From positions 1 through 9,997 of the forward strand of contig DMRT01000103.1 in NCBI GenBank assembly GCA_003455235.1: a DNA stretch of 9,997 nt, given 5' to 3'. The notes under the pieces were generated by a model. The model was given only the letters and a program-made list of their open reading frames with translations. It was not told the DNA's origin and ran no database searches. Each line of letters begins with the position of its first letter. The stretch's first letter is position 1. The stretch is from Chitinophagaceae bacterium. GTDB lineage: Bacteria > Bacteroidota > Bacteroidia > Chitinophagales > Chitinophagaceae. Below are positions 1 through 4,903 of the stretch, piece by piece. The translations under genes were made by a program, and so were the position numbers.

Positions 1-1
1 G

Positions 2-75
2 CTCCCCCTGCTGGACTTGAACCAGCGACCCTCTGATTAACAGTCAGATGCTCTAACCAACTGAGCTAAGGAGGA
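2..75 (-). tRNA. tRNA-Asn (anticodon GTT)
   Basis: Read on the minus strand this folds into a complete cloverleaf. The acceptor arm TCCTCCT pairs with AGGGGGA (one T-G wobble). The D arm contains AGCTCAGTTGGTTAGAGC. The anticodon stem TCTGA/TCAGA encloses the loop CTGTTAA, giving anticodon GTT (Asn). The T arm is GCTGG-TTCAAGT-CCAGC. The discriminator is G at base 2. Base 1 would be the first C of a CCA tail, but the window ends there, so whether CCA is encoded cannot be seen. It delivers asparagine to AAY codons. Confidence 0.97.
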
Positions 76-104
76 ATTTTCCCTACGTTTCCGTTTTGGG
101 AGGG

Positions 105-112
105 CAAAAATA
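105..112 (-). promoter_or_regulatory. Putative -7 promoter element of tRNA-Asn
   Basis: On the minus strand the bases read TATTTTTG, a perfect match to the Bacteroidota -7 consensus TAnnTTTG, about 30 nt upstream of the mature tRNA 5' end. No clear -33 TTG is seen at the expected distance, so the call rests on the -7 box and its position. Confidence 0.55.
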
Positions 113-211
113 GGGTTTTTTGGCTTTTGAATGAAATAATTGAAGTTCAAAGTTTGAATCCTGGCGGGTAATTGCTTTCATGAAACGAAGGGAGAATACC
201 CGGATTTCAAG

Positions 212-240
212 AAAAAAAAGATCCCGGTTGCCCGGGATCA
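212..240 (-). terminator. Rho-independent terminator of the micro-ORF operon
   Basis: A perfect 8-bp stem GATCCCGG/CCGGGATC (220-227 and 232-239) with a TTGC tetraloop. On the minus strand it is followed directly by eight T residues (212-219). It lies 38 nt beyond the last stop codon of the three small genes and separates them from tRNA-Asn. It fits only minus-strand transcription, because the T tract is on that side. Confidence 0.88.
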
Positions 241-277
241 TCCAAAACCAACTGTATACGCTCAAAGTATTGATTGC

Positions 278-451
278 TTAGAAGGCGAAATTTCTGCGGC
301 TTACCATCGTGCGGCTGCGGCGCTGGATGTCCCAGAGTTCAGCGGCACTGAAAGTCCTTGGCTTAACCAGGGTTTCTTTTTGAATGCTGGTAAGGGTTTC
401 AACGGCCTTCTGGCTTAAAGGGCTGAAACGGTTTTCTGATTGTTTTTTCAT
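278..451 (-). CDS. Small basic protein, 57 aa, paralogue B (unknown function)
   Basis: The frame opens with ATG at 451 and ends with TAA at 278-280. The protein begins MKKQSENRFSPLSQ and ends VSRRNFAF. It has no signal peptide or membrane segment, and its C-terminal half is arginine-rich around the motif FSAAELWDIQRRSR. It is the paralogue of the gene at 572-745: 43 of 57 residues are identical with no gaps. Residues 30-53 are fully identical, although nine of those codons differ silently, which is strong evidence for translation and selection on the protein. There is no Shine-Dalgarno; the leader is A-rich, ending AAAAGTATAGTC before ATG, much like the leader of its paralogue. It is the last gene before the terminator at 212-240. 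I do not recognise a function. Short Bacteroidota ORFs with a similar FxAAxLWxIQRxxR motif exist as far as I recall. Basic RNA/DNA-binding, a secreted-peptide precursor, or a small regulator are all possible and none is shown. Confidence 0.82.
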   Translation of the reverse strand: MKKQSENRFSPLSQKAVETLTSIQKETLVKPRTFSAAELWDIQRRSRTMVSRRNFAF

Positions 452-489
452 GACTATACTTTTTATTCACTAATTACTTTATTTAGTTT

Positions 490-552
490 TCAGGCTGTGA
501 TGGCGGCGAAGGTGAGTGCAATGATCACCAGGAATAAGAGATAAAACTTCAT
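490..552 (-). CDS. 20-residue hydrophobic micropeptide
   Basis: ATG at 552 to TGA at 490-492, between the two 57-aa paralogues. The product starts MKFYLLFLVIIALTF and continues with AAITA: one lysine, then an almost wholly hydrophobic stretch long enough for one short membrane helix. Translation is supported by a textbook AGGAGG ending 10 nt before the ATG, in a genome where neighbouring genes have none. It starts 19 nt after the stop of the upstream paralogue. It could be a membrane micropeptide, a type I toxin-like peptide, or a leader peptide controlling the next gene. It is too short for homology to decide; the call rests on the ribosome-binding site and the operon position. Confidence 0.6.
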   Translation of the reverse strand: MKFYLLFLVIIALTFAAITA

Positions 553-562
553 GGCTTTTCTT

Positions 563-568
563 CCTCCT
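563..568 (-). promoter_or_regulatory. Strong Shine-Dalgarno of the 20-aa micropeptide
   Basis: The minus strand reads AGGAGG, then 10 nt (AAGAAAAGCC), then ATG. Neither flanking 57-aa gene has such a site. It is the main evidence that the 20-codon frame is translated, and it is unusual for this phylum. Confidence 0.7.
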
Positions 569-571
569 GGT

Positions 572-745
572 TTAAAATGCATAACTCCGGCGGCTTACCA
601 TGGTACGGCTGCGGCGCTGGATATCCCAGAGTTCGGCAGCGCTGAAGGTCCTTGGTTTTGCCAGGGTTTCGCTGGTTACGGTGGTTAATGTTGACAGTTG
701 CTCTTTACTGAGAGGGCTGAATGTGTTGTTTGATTGCTTTTTCAT
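572..745 (-). CDS. Small basic protein, 57 aa, paralogue A (unknown function)
   Basis: ATG at 745, TAA at 572-574. The protein begins MKKQSNNTFSPLSKEQ and ends VSRRSYAF, the same length as the downstream paralogue at 278-451. The N-terminal third differs (residues 13-17 and 21-25), while the serine/proline patch FSPLS and the block at residues 30-53 (FSAAELWDIQRRSR core) are identical. All nine codon differences in that block are synonymous. It is the first gene of the operon, about 95 nt downstream of the predicted start site of the promoter at 846-876. There is no Shine-Dalgarno; the leader ends AAAAAAAGTAAAGTC. No signal peptide or transmembrane segment is seen. Function unrecognised. The conserved W, the QRR/SRR clusters and an invariant C-terminal AF suggest a binding module rather than random sequence. 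Confidence 0.82.
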   Translation of the reverse strand: MKKQSNNTFSPLSKEQLSTLTTVTSETLAKPRTFSAAELWDIQRRSRTMVSRRSYAF

Positions 746-785
746 GACTTTACTTTTTTTATGTTTTTAATAGTTGAGTTTTTTT

Positions 786-807
786 ATCCTGAACGGAGTC
801 GAAGGAT
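786..807. repeat. Dispersed-repeat-like imperfect palindrome in the micro-operon leader
   Basis: The core CCTGAACGGAGTCGAAGG lies between inverted ATCCT/AGGAT ends. It closely resembles the CCTGAGCGnAGTCGAAGG sequence that I recall as scattered through intergenic DNA of many bacteria. It falls inside the predicted 5' untranslated leader of the 57-aa gene, so it would be transcribed and could form a weak hairpin. The family assignment is from memory; only one copy is in this window. Confidence 0.45.
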
Positions 808-845
808 CGAGGGGCTTATCCTCTATTTCATCCGCTTTGATAACA

Positions 846-876
846 CAAAGATAGGGTAATATTTGGTACTATGCAA
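846..876 (-). promoter_or_regulatory. Promoter of the micro-ORF operon (-33 TTG / -7 TATCTTTG)
   Basis: On the minus strand, TTG (874-876) is followed after 20 nt by TATCTTTG (846-853), matching the Bacteroidota consensus TTG-N19/20-TAnnTTTG in both elements and spacing. Transcription would start near 840-842, leaving a leader of about 95 nt before the ATG at 745. This is the best complete promoter in the window. Confidence 0.75.
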
Positions 877-886
877 CACATAGTAC
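866..886. promoter_or_regulatory. Operator-like dyad overlapping the -33 element
   Basis: Perfect 8-bp inverted repeat: GTACTATG (866-873), spacer CAACA (874-878), CATAGTAC (879-886). The spacer contains the -33 TTG of the minus-strand promoter, so a dimer bound here would sit around -36 and should block RNA polymerase. The 8-5-8 geometry is typical of winged-helix repressors (PadR, HxlR and MarR types bind comparable sites). No regulator gene is in the window, so the binding family is a guess. Confidence 0.6.
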
Positions 887-1090
887 AATGTTTTTTTTAG
901 TAGCTGGCTAATTTTATTACCTGTTTGAATCATCAAGTCATTTACGATCAACGACTTAGAAAATTTACGGGTTAAGAAAAATTTATATCCCGTTTGTGAG
1001 GAGTGGAAAAAGTCAGGTATGAATGGCAGGATTTTACTATAAAGAGGCCTGACTATCCACCCAATTTCCGATAATGCGTAGGAAAAGTTC
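887..1090. other. Gene-free AT-rich spacer
   Basis: Between the operator-like dyad and the tRNA-Gly terminator I see no supportable gene, RNA or promoter. One open frame on the minus strand crosses it, but it starts from GTG inside the terminator and runs through the dyad and promoter, and its product resembles no family. The spacer insulates the micro-ORF operon from the tRNA upstream. Confidence 0.5.
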
Positions 1091-1123
1091 ACAAAAAAGG
1101 CTCAACGTTAAATGTTGAACCTT
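1091..1123 (-). terminator. Rho-independent terminator of tRNA-Gly
   Basis: In the minus direction a 10-bp stem AAGGTTCAAC/GTTGAGCCTT (1114-1123 with 1097-1106, one T-G wobble) with a 7-nt loop is followed by a T tract (1093-1098). It begins 15 nt beyond the tRNA 3' end and should end any transcript that contains the tRNA. Confidence 0.88.
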
Positions 1124-1137
1124 GAAAAATTTTGCCG

Positions 1138-1210
1138 AGCGGCAAAGGAGGCTCGAACTCCCGGCCCTTAGCTTGGGAAGCTAATGCTCTACCAACTGAG
1201 CTACTGCCGC
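1138..1210 (-). tRNA. tRNA-Gly (anticodon CCC)
   Basis: Complete cloverleaf on the minus strand: acceptor GCGGCAG with TTGCCGC (one G-T pair), D arm AGCTCAGTTGGTAGAGC, anticodon stem TTAGC/GCTAA around the loop TTCCCAA (anticodon CCC), T arm CGGGAGTTCGAGCCTCC, discriminator T at 1138. The bases after it are CGG, so CCA is not encoded and must be added enzymatically. It reads GGG glycine codons. The upstream spacer of 66 nt holds only a weak TATATTTA box near 1216-1223, so the gene may have its own weak promoter or be read through from the flavoprotein gene. Confidence 0.97.
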
Positions 1211-1276
1211 ATACTATAAATATAGATAAATTTCAGCACAGCGGCACCGGCAGAAGCCAAACGCTTAAAACCAAAC

Positions 1277-2548
1277 CTACTTTATCGCCAGGTCGCTGAT
1301 ATTCCGGTTGTGCAGTCTTCCCAGCTTCATCATCCGGATCATGGGTCCGAGAATGAACCGCAAGAATCCACGGCTGTAGGTTTTATATACCGCCTCGCCG
1401 GTGAAGATACGGGTGAGGTGGCGCTGCATATGCGGACCGATAAACCGTCCGAATGAAGTATCCATTCTTTCTTTGCCCACCGTCATAAGGGTGAACAACC
1501 CGCCGCTGTACCAGGTATTCACCAGCTTTTGCCAAACCTTCAGTTCGTGCATTTCCATTTTCTGGTATTGCTTAAACGCCGCATCGGTTCCTTCACAAAT
1601 GGCATCGGTGGCGGTAAAAGCACTCTTGATGGCAAGGAATAAACCCGAGGAGAAGATAGGATCCAGGAACCCGGCGGCATCACCGATCAGCAACCAGTTT
1701 GTTCCATACATGCGTTCGGTGATGAGCTGGTAATTATTATACTGCACGACTCCCGTTTCTCTTTTAGCATCCTGGGTGAACTTGACAAGAGTGGGATCCG
1801 ACTTTAATATATTATCATACTGCTCTTCCTTGGTTTCGCCATACTTGGAAAGGTGTTTTGGATTGATCACCACGCCCACCGATGTACGGTCGGGCAGCGG
1901 TATGCGCCAGGTCTAGCCTTCCTCCAGGCGGTGCAGATGTATATTATACGGACTGATCTTATCGGCATTCGTTAAGTGGGCAAAGATGGCCACGTCTTTA
2001 CGGGAACCTTCCTTTGTCGGCAGGTTCATCAGGCGGGCAATGGTGCGTGAGCGGCCGGTGGCATCCACAATCAGGTCGGGCTGTCCTTTGAAATAATCGT
2101 TGGTGGCTACCAGGGTGTCATCGCTCAGTCTGAGTTCATCAGTACCGGCCACCTGTTCAATCTTCGCAATGTGCGGAAAGAAGGTAACACCTTCGGCAAC
2201 CGCTTTATCAAAAATGGTCTTGTCGAATTTTACCCTCGGAACATTGTATGCATAGGGAGGTAATCCGCCGCCGCCGAAACTGAATGGCGAAGTGGCTTCT
2301 TCTTCCTTATTCACCCATACCGAAGCGCCGGGTTTGTACGTACTATATGATTTCACCTCCTCTTCCACCCCCAGCTTGCGCAGCAGCGGAATAATGGCAG
2401 GCAGCAGAGACTCACCCACAATGATCTCAGGTCGCTTCTCGAGATAGAAAACCGCCACATCAAATCCTTTTCGTTTCAGTAAGATACCCAGGGCACAGCC
2501 GGAAGGGCCCCCGCCAATAACTGCAACTGTTTTAATAGTTCTTTTCAT
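1277..2548 (-). pseudogene. Halogenase-like FAD-dependent oxidoreductase, interrupted by an in-frame amber codon
   Basis: The frame runs from ATG at 2548 to TAG at 1277-1279, 423 codons, but codon 212 (1913-1915) is TAG. Both sides are in the same frame and belong to one protein. The N-terminal part has the FAD dinucleotide motif GGGPSG (residues 12-17), the family signature VGESLLPA (44-51) and a lysine in TYKPGA (K72), where flavin halogenases carry their catalytic lysine. The C-terminal part has GDAAGFLDPIFSSG (289-302), typical of phenolic-type (variant B) halogenases and related flavoproteins. The stop replaces the first Trp of WxWxIP (now stop-T-W-R-I-P, 212-217), one G-to-A change from TGG. 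A GTG at codon 224 could restart a 200-residue C-terminal piece, but it would lack the FAD domain. The ATG at 2548 is chosen over an upstream TTG because the promoter box lies between them. A tailoring step on an aromatic polyene pigment would fit the plus-strand neighbours. A sequencing error or readthrough are the alternatives to true decay. Confidence 0.85.
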
Positions 2549-2555
2549 ACGGCTG

Positions 2556-2563
2556 CAAAAATA
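2556..2563 (-). promoter_or_regulatory. -7 promoter element of the flavoprotein gene, near-leaderless
   Basis: The minus strand reads TATTTTTG, a perfect TAnnTTTG, ending 7 nt before the ATG at 2548. With the usual start a few bases after this box, the mRNA would begin almost at the start codon. No good -33 TTG is present at the usual distance. Confidence 0.5.
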
Positions 2564-2620
2564 AAGCAATTAAATAATTGGAGGAACCTTGTTTAAGGAA
2601 GGGGCTTAAAAAGGGGATCA

Positions 2621-2720
2621 ATAATTAAGGATTGATAATTAAAAATTCCTTCAGTTTATCAGCTCTTTAATTTAATTGATGAAGAGTAACAAACTGAAGG
2701 AATTCTTAATCCTTAATTAT
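2621..2720. repeat. Long two-part inverted repeat, possible terminator or mobile-element relic
   Basis: Two nested perfect arm pairs: outer 13 bp, ATAATTAAGGATT (2621-2633) with AATCCTTAATTAT (2708-2720); inner 14 bp, AATTCCTTCAGTTT (2644-2657) with AAACTGAAGGAATT (2691-2704). The left arms are separated by 10 nt and the right arms by 3 nt. The 33-nt central part contains a further CTCTT/AAGAG pair. It sits just past the stop of the outer-membrane protein gene. In minus-strand RNA the inner stem ends with a short U-rich run, so it could terminate that transcript. Its size and AT-richness also fit a MITE-like or REP-like element. No ORF is inside it. Confidence 0.65.
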
Positions 2721-2728
2721 ACAGGGTC

Positions 2729-3337
2729 TTAAAAATTAAATGAACAAGCCACCCCGCCGATATTCGGCTTATTCTCATTGATGCCCTTCATGTATGAAAA
2801 GCGGATCTCAATATTTTTGTGTTTTCTTCCCACGCCCAAGCGGATGCCTGCATTGGCAGCCGGGCCGAAGGTATTGGACGAATAGCTGTCAACATACGTA
2901 CCGGTATTGGGGTCATACATATCAGACAGGAAATCTCCATGGTGAAAACCAAAACCGGCACCCACAAAGTAGCCGAATTTTTTTGTGTTTTCTTTGGTGG
3001 AACCCCTTCCCATGTTCAGGTTTACAATCAGTGGGGCATTCAGTACAAAACCTACGGATGTGTTGTCATAGGTATATCCATACTGATCACGGGTGGTGCC
3101 GGTGGTGGCGGAAATACCCACAACCAGCGGAATGCCTACCGATACAGAAAGCGCTTCTGTTTCTACAAAATTAAAACGGGGAAAATAAGTGAAGCCCTCG
3201 CCAAAGCCGATGTCGCTGTTGCTGCCCTGTCCGGTGGTGCTGCCGATAACGGTGATGCCCGCGCCGTGCATAAAGGTTTGACTGAAAGCGCTGCCTGAAA
3301 TAATGGCAAATGCTGCTGCGAATAAGATCTTTTTCAT
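2729..3337 (-). CDS. Small outer-membrane beta-barrel protein (202 aa)
   Basis: ATG at 3337 starts a clear Sec signal peptide: MKK, a hydrophobic core (residues 4-13), then SGSAFS with likely cleavage between S19 and Q20. The mature part of about 183 residues is rich in Gly, aromatic residues and alternating polar/hydrophobic stretches, for example the segments around FGEGFTYFPRF, VGFVLNAPLIVNLNMG, FGYFVGAGFGFHHG and IEIRFSYMKG. It ends in Phe (SFNF), the usual C-terminal beta-signal for outer-membrane insertion. The length suits an 8-stranded OmpX/OmpW-like barrel. A longer frame starting at 3382 overlaps the promoter box and would put 15 residues ahead of the signal peptide, so the start at 3337 is preferred. 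The ligand or function is not evident; such proteins are often annotated only as porin-family or outer-membrane beta-barrel proteins. Confidence 0.8.
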   Translation of the reverse strand: MKKILFAAAFAIISGSAFSQTFMHGAGITVIGSTTGQGSNSDIGFGEGFTYFPRFNFVETEALSVSVGIPLVVGISATTGTTRDQYGYTYDNTSVGFVLNAPLIVNLNMGRGSTKENTKKFGYFVGAGFGFHHGDFLSDMYDPNTGTYVDSYSSNTFGPAANAGIRLGVGRKHKNIEIRFSYMKGINENKPNIGGVACSFNF

Positions 3338-3379
3338 GATTTTAGGTTTAAATAAAGTTTCGGATTTGAAAATCGGCTG

Positions 3380-3387
3380 CAAATATA
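3380..3387 (-). promoter_or_regulatory. -7 promoter element of the outer-membrane protein gene
   Basis: The minus strand reads TATATTTG, a perfect TAnnTTTG, 42 nt upstream of the ATG at 3337, giving a leader of about 40 nt. The nearest TTG upstream is 25 nt away, longer than usual, so the -33 element is doubtful. Confidence 0.6.
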
Positions 3388-3423
3388 GGACAGCTTAAGG
3401 AAATGGGGTTGACAAGTTGATGG

Positions 3424-3495
3424 GTTTAAGAGTTTTAGGTTAAGAAGTGTAGAATGCCTCTTTACGATATATAAGGAAGCTAAACGTCTAAACGT
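3424..3495. repeat. Degenerate octamer repeats in intergenic DNA
   Basis: The bases at 3424-3455 read as successive degenerate octamers (GTTTAAGA, GTTTTAGG, TTAAGAAG, TGTAGAAT). At 3480-3495 there is an exact tandem octamer CTAAACGT twice. They resemble the arrays at 4566-4580 and 9951-9997. They lie between the coiled-coil gene's terminator and the outer-membrane protein promoter. Confidence 0.5.
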
Positions 3496-3497
3496 TC

Positions 3498-3543
3498 CAA
3501 AAAACAAAAAAGCTACCCGGATTATTAAGATCCGGATAGCTTT
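3498..3543 (-). terminator. Rho-independent terminator of the coiled-coil protein gene
   Basis: Arms at 3509-3522 and 3530-3543 (AAAGCTATCCGGAT as read on the minus strand, then its partner) with a 7-nt loop. The single mismatch seen in the DNA becomes a U-G pair only in minus-strand RNA, giving a continuous 14-bp stem. It is followed by a long T-rich tract (complement of the A runs from 3498). This fixes the direction as minus and ends the gene at 3591-4556. Confidence 0.9.
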
Positions 3544-3590
3544 CCCTGGCTTTACGGGGATACTGTTTTTATGATAGATTCAAGGTTGGC

Positions 3591-4556
3591 TTAGCTGAAC
3601 AGTCCGCCTTTCTTCAGTTCGCGGGTGCCCTGGCCGATGAGGAAACCATTCTGGTAGATCATCACGGTGTAGTTACCCTGCTTGAAGCTTGATCCCGGGG
3701 TGAAGGCAAACTCCACGTTCTTTGTTTTGGCTGCTTCCAGCTCAACAGGAACTTTAGCGGTATATGCCTTATCGCCTTCGTCGCGGATGGTGAATGTTTC
3801 TGTTCCGGTATTGATGGCCTGGCCATCAGGGCCGATTACCAATACATAGATGTCAGTCTGGCCTGCTTTGGCAATGCGGTTCATCACATCAAAACTTACC
3901 ACGAATTTGTCTACACGCTTGGCGGTAGTGGATACTTTTTCTTTTCCGTTGTTCTTCACGTTGATCGGCGTGATCACGATGTTAGACGCATTGAGGGTGG
4001 AAGCCACATCCACTTTCTTTTCCAGCTCTACTTTGGCGGTAGTGGTGGTGCTCAGGTCCTGGGTCAGTTTTTCTTTTTCCTGGGTCAGCACCACTTTGTC
4101 GTTGGTGAGTGTCTGGTTCTCCATGGTCAGGCGGGCTACATCCTGTTCCAGGGAAGCAATTTTCTCATTCAAAGAAGCGATCAGCGTTTTTGCCCTTCCC
4201 AGTTCTGAAGCAGTGGCATTCTTCTTATTGAGGATGCTGCGGATTTCTGCTTTTACTTTGGAGATCTCTTCATTTTTTTCTGTCAGCTTTCCTTCCAGGC
4301 TGGTGTTAACGGTCGACATAGAGTCGAGCCTTGCCAATGAAGCGTCGAAGCTGTTCTGCAGGTCACTCTTTTCAGTGGTTACCTTGGCGATCTGGGTTTC
4401 CTGCTGCTGAATGGTTTGTGAGCTCTGCGTTTTTGCATATACCAGGTATCCTGATACAGCTACCAGTGCGGTAGCCAGCACCCCGATCACTACATTCTTA
4501 TAGTTTTTGGCCGGGGCTGCCTGTGCAGACGGAGTTGGAAAATTTGTTTCAGTCAT
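3591..4556 (-). CDS. Membrane-anchored coiled-coil protein with C-terminal beta domain (321 aa)
   Basis: ATG at 4556, TAA at 3591-3593. A short Pro/Ala-rich N-terminal tail (1-20) is followed by one transmembrane helix (about 21-40, NVVIGVLATALVAVSGYLVY). Next comes a long heptad-rich, Gln/Glu/Lys-rich coiled coil (about 47-187, with repeated LxxxNxxL, LTQEKEKLTQ-type stretches). The C-terminal domain (about 192-321) looks beta-rich, with segments such as DKFVVSFDVMNR, DIYVLVIGPDGQ, NVEFAFTPG and GNYTVMIYQNGFLIGQG. With only four basic residues near the helix and no cleavage site, the helix looks like a signal anchor, placing the coiled coil and beta domain in the periplasm. Such Bacteroidota proteins are often annotated as hypothetical or loosely as SMC-like because of the coiled coil; there is no ATPase. 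It is a single-gene unit with its own terminator. I cannot assign a function; an envelope-spanning spacer or adaptor would fit the shape. Confidence 0.85.
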   Translation of the reverse strand: MTETNFPTPSAQAAPAKNYKNVVIGVLATALVAVSGYLVYAKTQSSQTIQQQETQIAKVTTEKSDLQNSFDASLARLDSMSTVNTSLEGKLTEKNEEISKVKAEIRSILNKKNATASELGRAKTLIASLNEKIASLEQDVARLTMENQTLTNDKVVLTQEKEKLTQDLSTTTTAKVELEKKVDVASTLNASNIVITPINVKNNGKEKVSTTAKRVDKFVVSFDVMNRIAKAGQTDIYVLVIGPDGQAINTGTETFTIRDEGDKAYTAKVPVELEAAKTKNVEFAFTPGSSFKQGNYTVMIYQNGFLIGQGTRELKKGGLFS

Positions 4557-4602
4557 AATATCAGATTTAGATGTTTAGATTTAAAAAAGGGGTTACTTAA
4601 AA

Positions 4603-4620
4603 TGTCTCCCTCCGGAGACA
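4603..4620. promoter_or_regulatory. Short perfect hairpin upstream of the coiled-coil gene
   Basis: TGTCTCC (4603-4609), loop CTCC, GGAGACA (4614-4620): a 7-bp perfect stem 47 nt ahead of the ATG at 4556. There is no T tract, so it is not a terminator. It may lie in the 5' leader and affect translation, or be a binding site. Confidence 0.4.
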
Positions 4621-4723
4621 GCCCGGAAAAAACCAAAACCGTGCCAACCTCATTTTTTGTGTAAATCTCCCTTGTGAAGATTTTTTTAAATGGGGCTGTA
4701 AATCAGGCGATAGGGATGCCGCA

Positions 4724-4758
4724 CGCCAGATGCCAGATACGGGATACCGGATGGGTGT
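4724..4758. repeat. Heptamer array (TGCCAGA/TACCGGA type)
   Basis: Successive 7-base units CGCCAGA, TGCCAGA, TACGGGA, TACCGGA, TGGGTGT follow one another in strict 7-bp phase. Similar GC-rich heptamer strings are, from memory, common in intergenic DNA of this group. Confidence 0.6.
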
Positions 4759-4800
4759 GCCGTTAATAAAGAGACAATCCATTATTGAGCTCCCAACCAT

Positions 4801-4835
4801 AAACCTCAAACTCCAAACCCCAAACCCCGAACCCT
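4801..4835. repeat. Heptamer array (AAACCCC type)
   Basis: Units AAACCTC, AAACTCC, AAACCCC, AAACCCC, GAACCCT run in strict 7-bp phase. It lies just upstream of the possible plus-strand promoter. The related octamer AAACCCCT recurs at 9976-9997. Confidence 0.7.
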
Positions 4836-4851
4836 TTATTCCCTTTATTGT

Positions 4852-4861
4852 TATAATTTTA
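4852..4861 (+). promoter_or_regulatory. Candidate promoter for the GT2/MMPL operon
   Basis: TATAATTTTA includes TAATTTTA, one base off TAnnTTTG, and also an exact TATAAT. It lies 43 nt before the preferred ATG at 4904, which suits a leader of 30-40 nt. No TTG at the -33 position is evident, so confidence is low. Confidence 0.35.
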
Positions 4862-4903
4862 CCGCAACCCTGCTGTTTCACTAAATGCCAAACAACCTGT
4901 ATA

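Larger units (their letters stand above)
4557..4903. other. Divergent intergenic region between the minus and plus halves
   Basis: This spacer of nearly 350 nt separates the minus-strand block from the plus-strand operon. It holds an octamer repeat (TTTAGAT at 4566-4572 and 4574-4580), a short hairpin (4603-4620), two heptamer arrays (4724-4758 and 4801-4835) and a possible plus-strand promoter (4852-4861). No convincing TAnnTTTG box for the minus-strand coiled-coil gene was found. An open frame on each strand crosses it, but both run through the repeats and look non-coding. Confidence 0.7.

Noticed and set aside
146..158. Small palindrome TTCAAA-g-TTTGAA upstream of tRNA-Asn
   Set aside because: A 6-bp AT-rich dyad of this kind is expected by chance and no promoter element aligns with it convincingly.
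823..1092. 89-codon open frame on the minus strand
   Set aside because: It starts with GTG inside the tRNA-Gly terminator, runs through the dyad and promoter of the micro-ORF operon, and its product shows no recognisable family or bias.
2549..2569. TTG start seven codons upstream for the flavoprotein
   Set aside because: The promoter -7 box lies between it and the ATG; MKRTIKTVAVIGGGPSG is the normal start for the FAD domain.
2819..3298. Plus-strand frame of 159 codons
   Set aside because: It is antisense to the outer-membrane protein, which has a signal peptide, terminal Phe, promoter and stop in agreement.
4730..4903. 58-codon N-terminal extension of the glycosyltransferase
   Set aside because: The extension translates the heptamer arrays and the possible promoter, and GT2 domains begin right after MTGPVSPREK; the start at 4904 fits family length.
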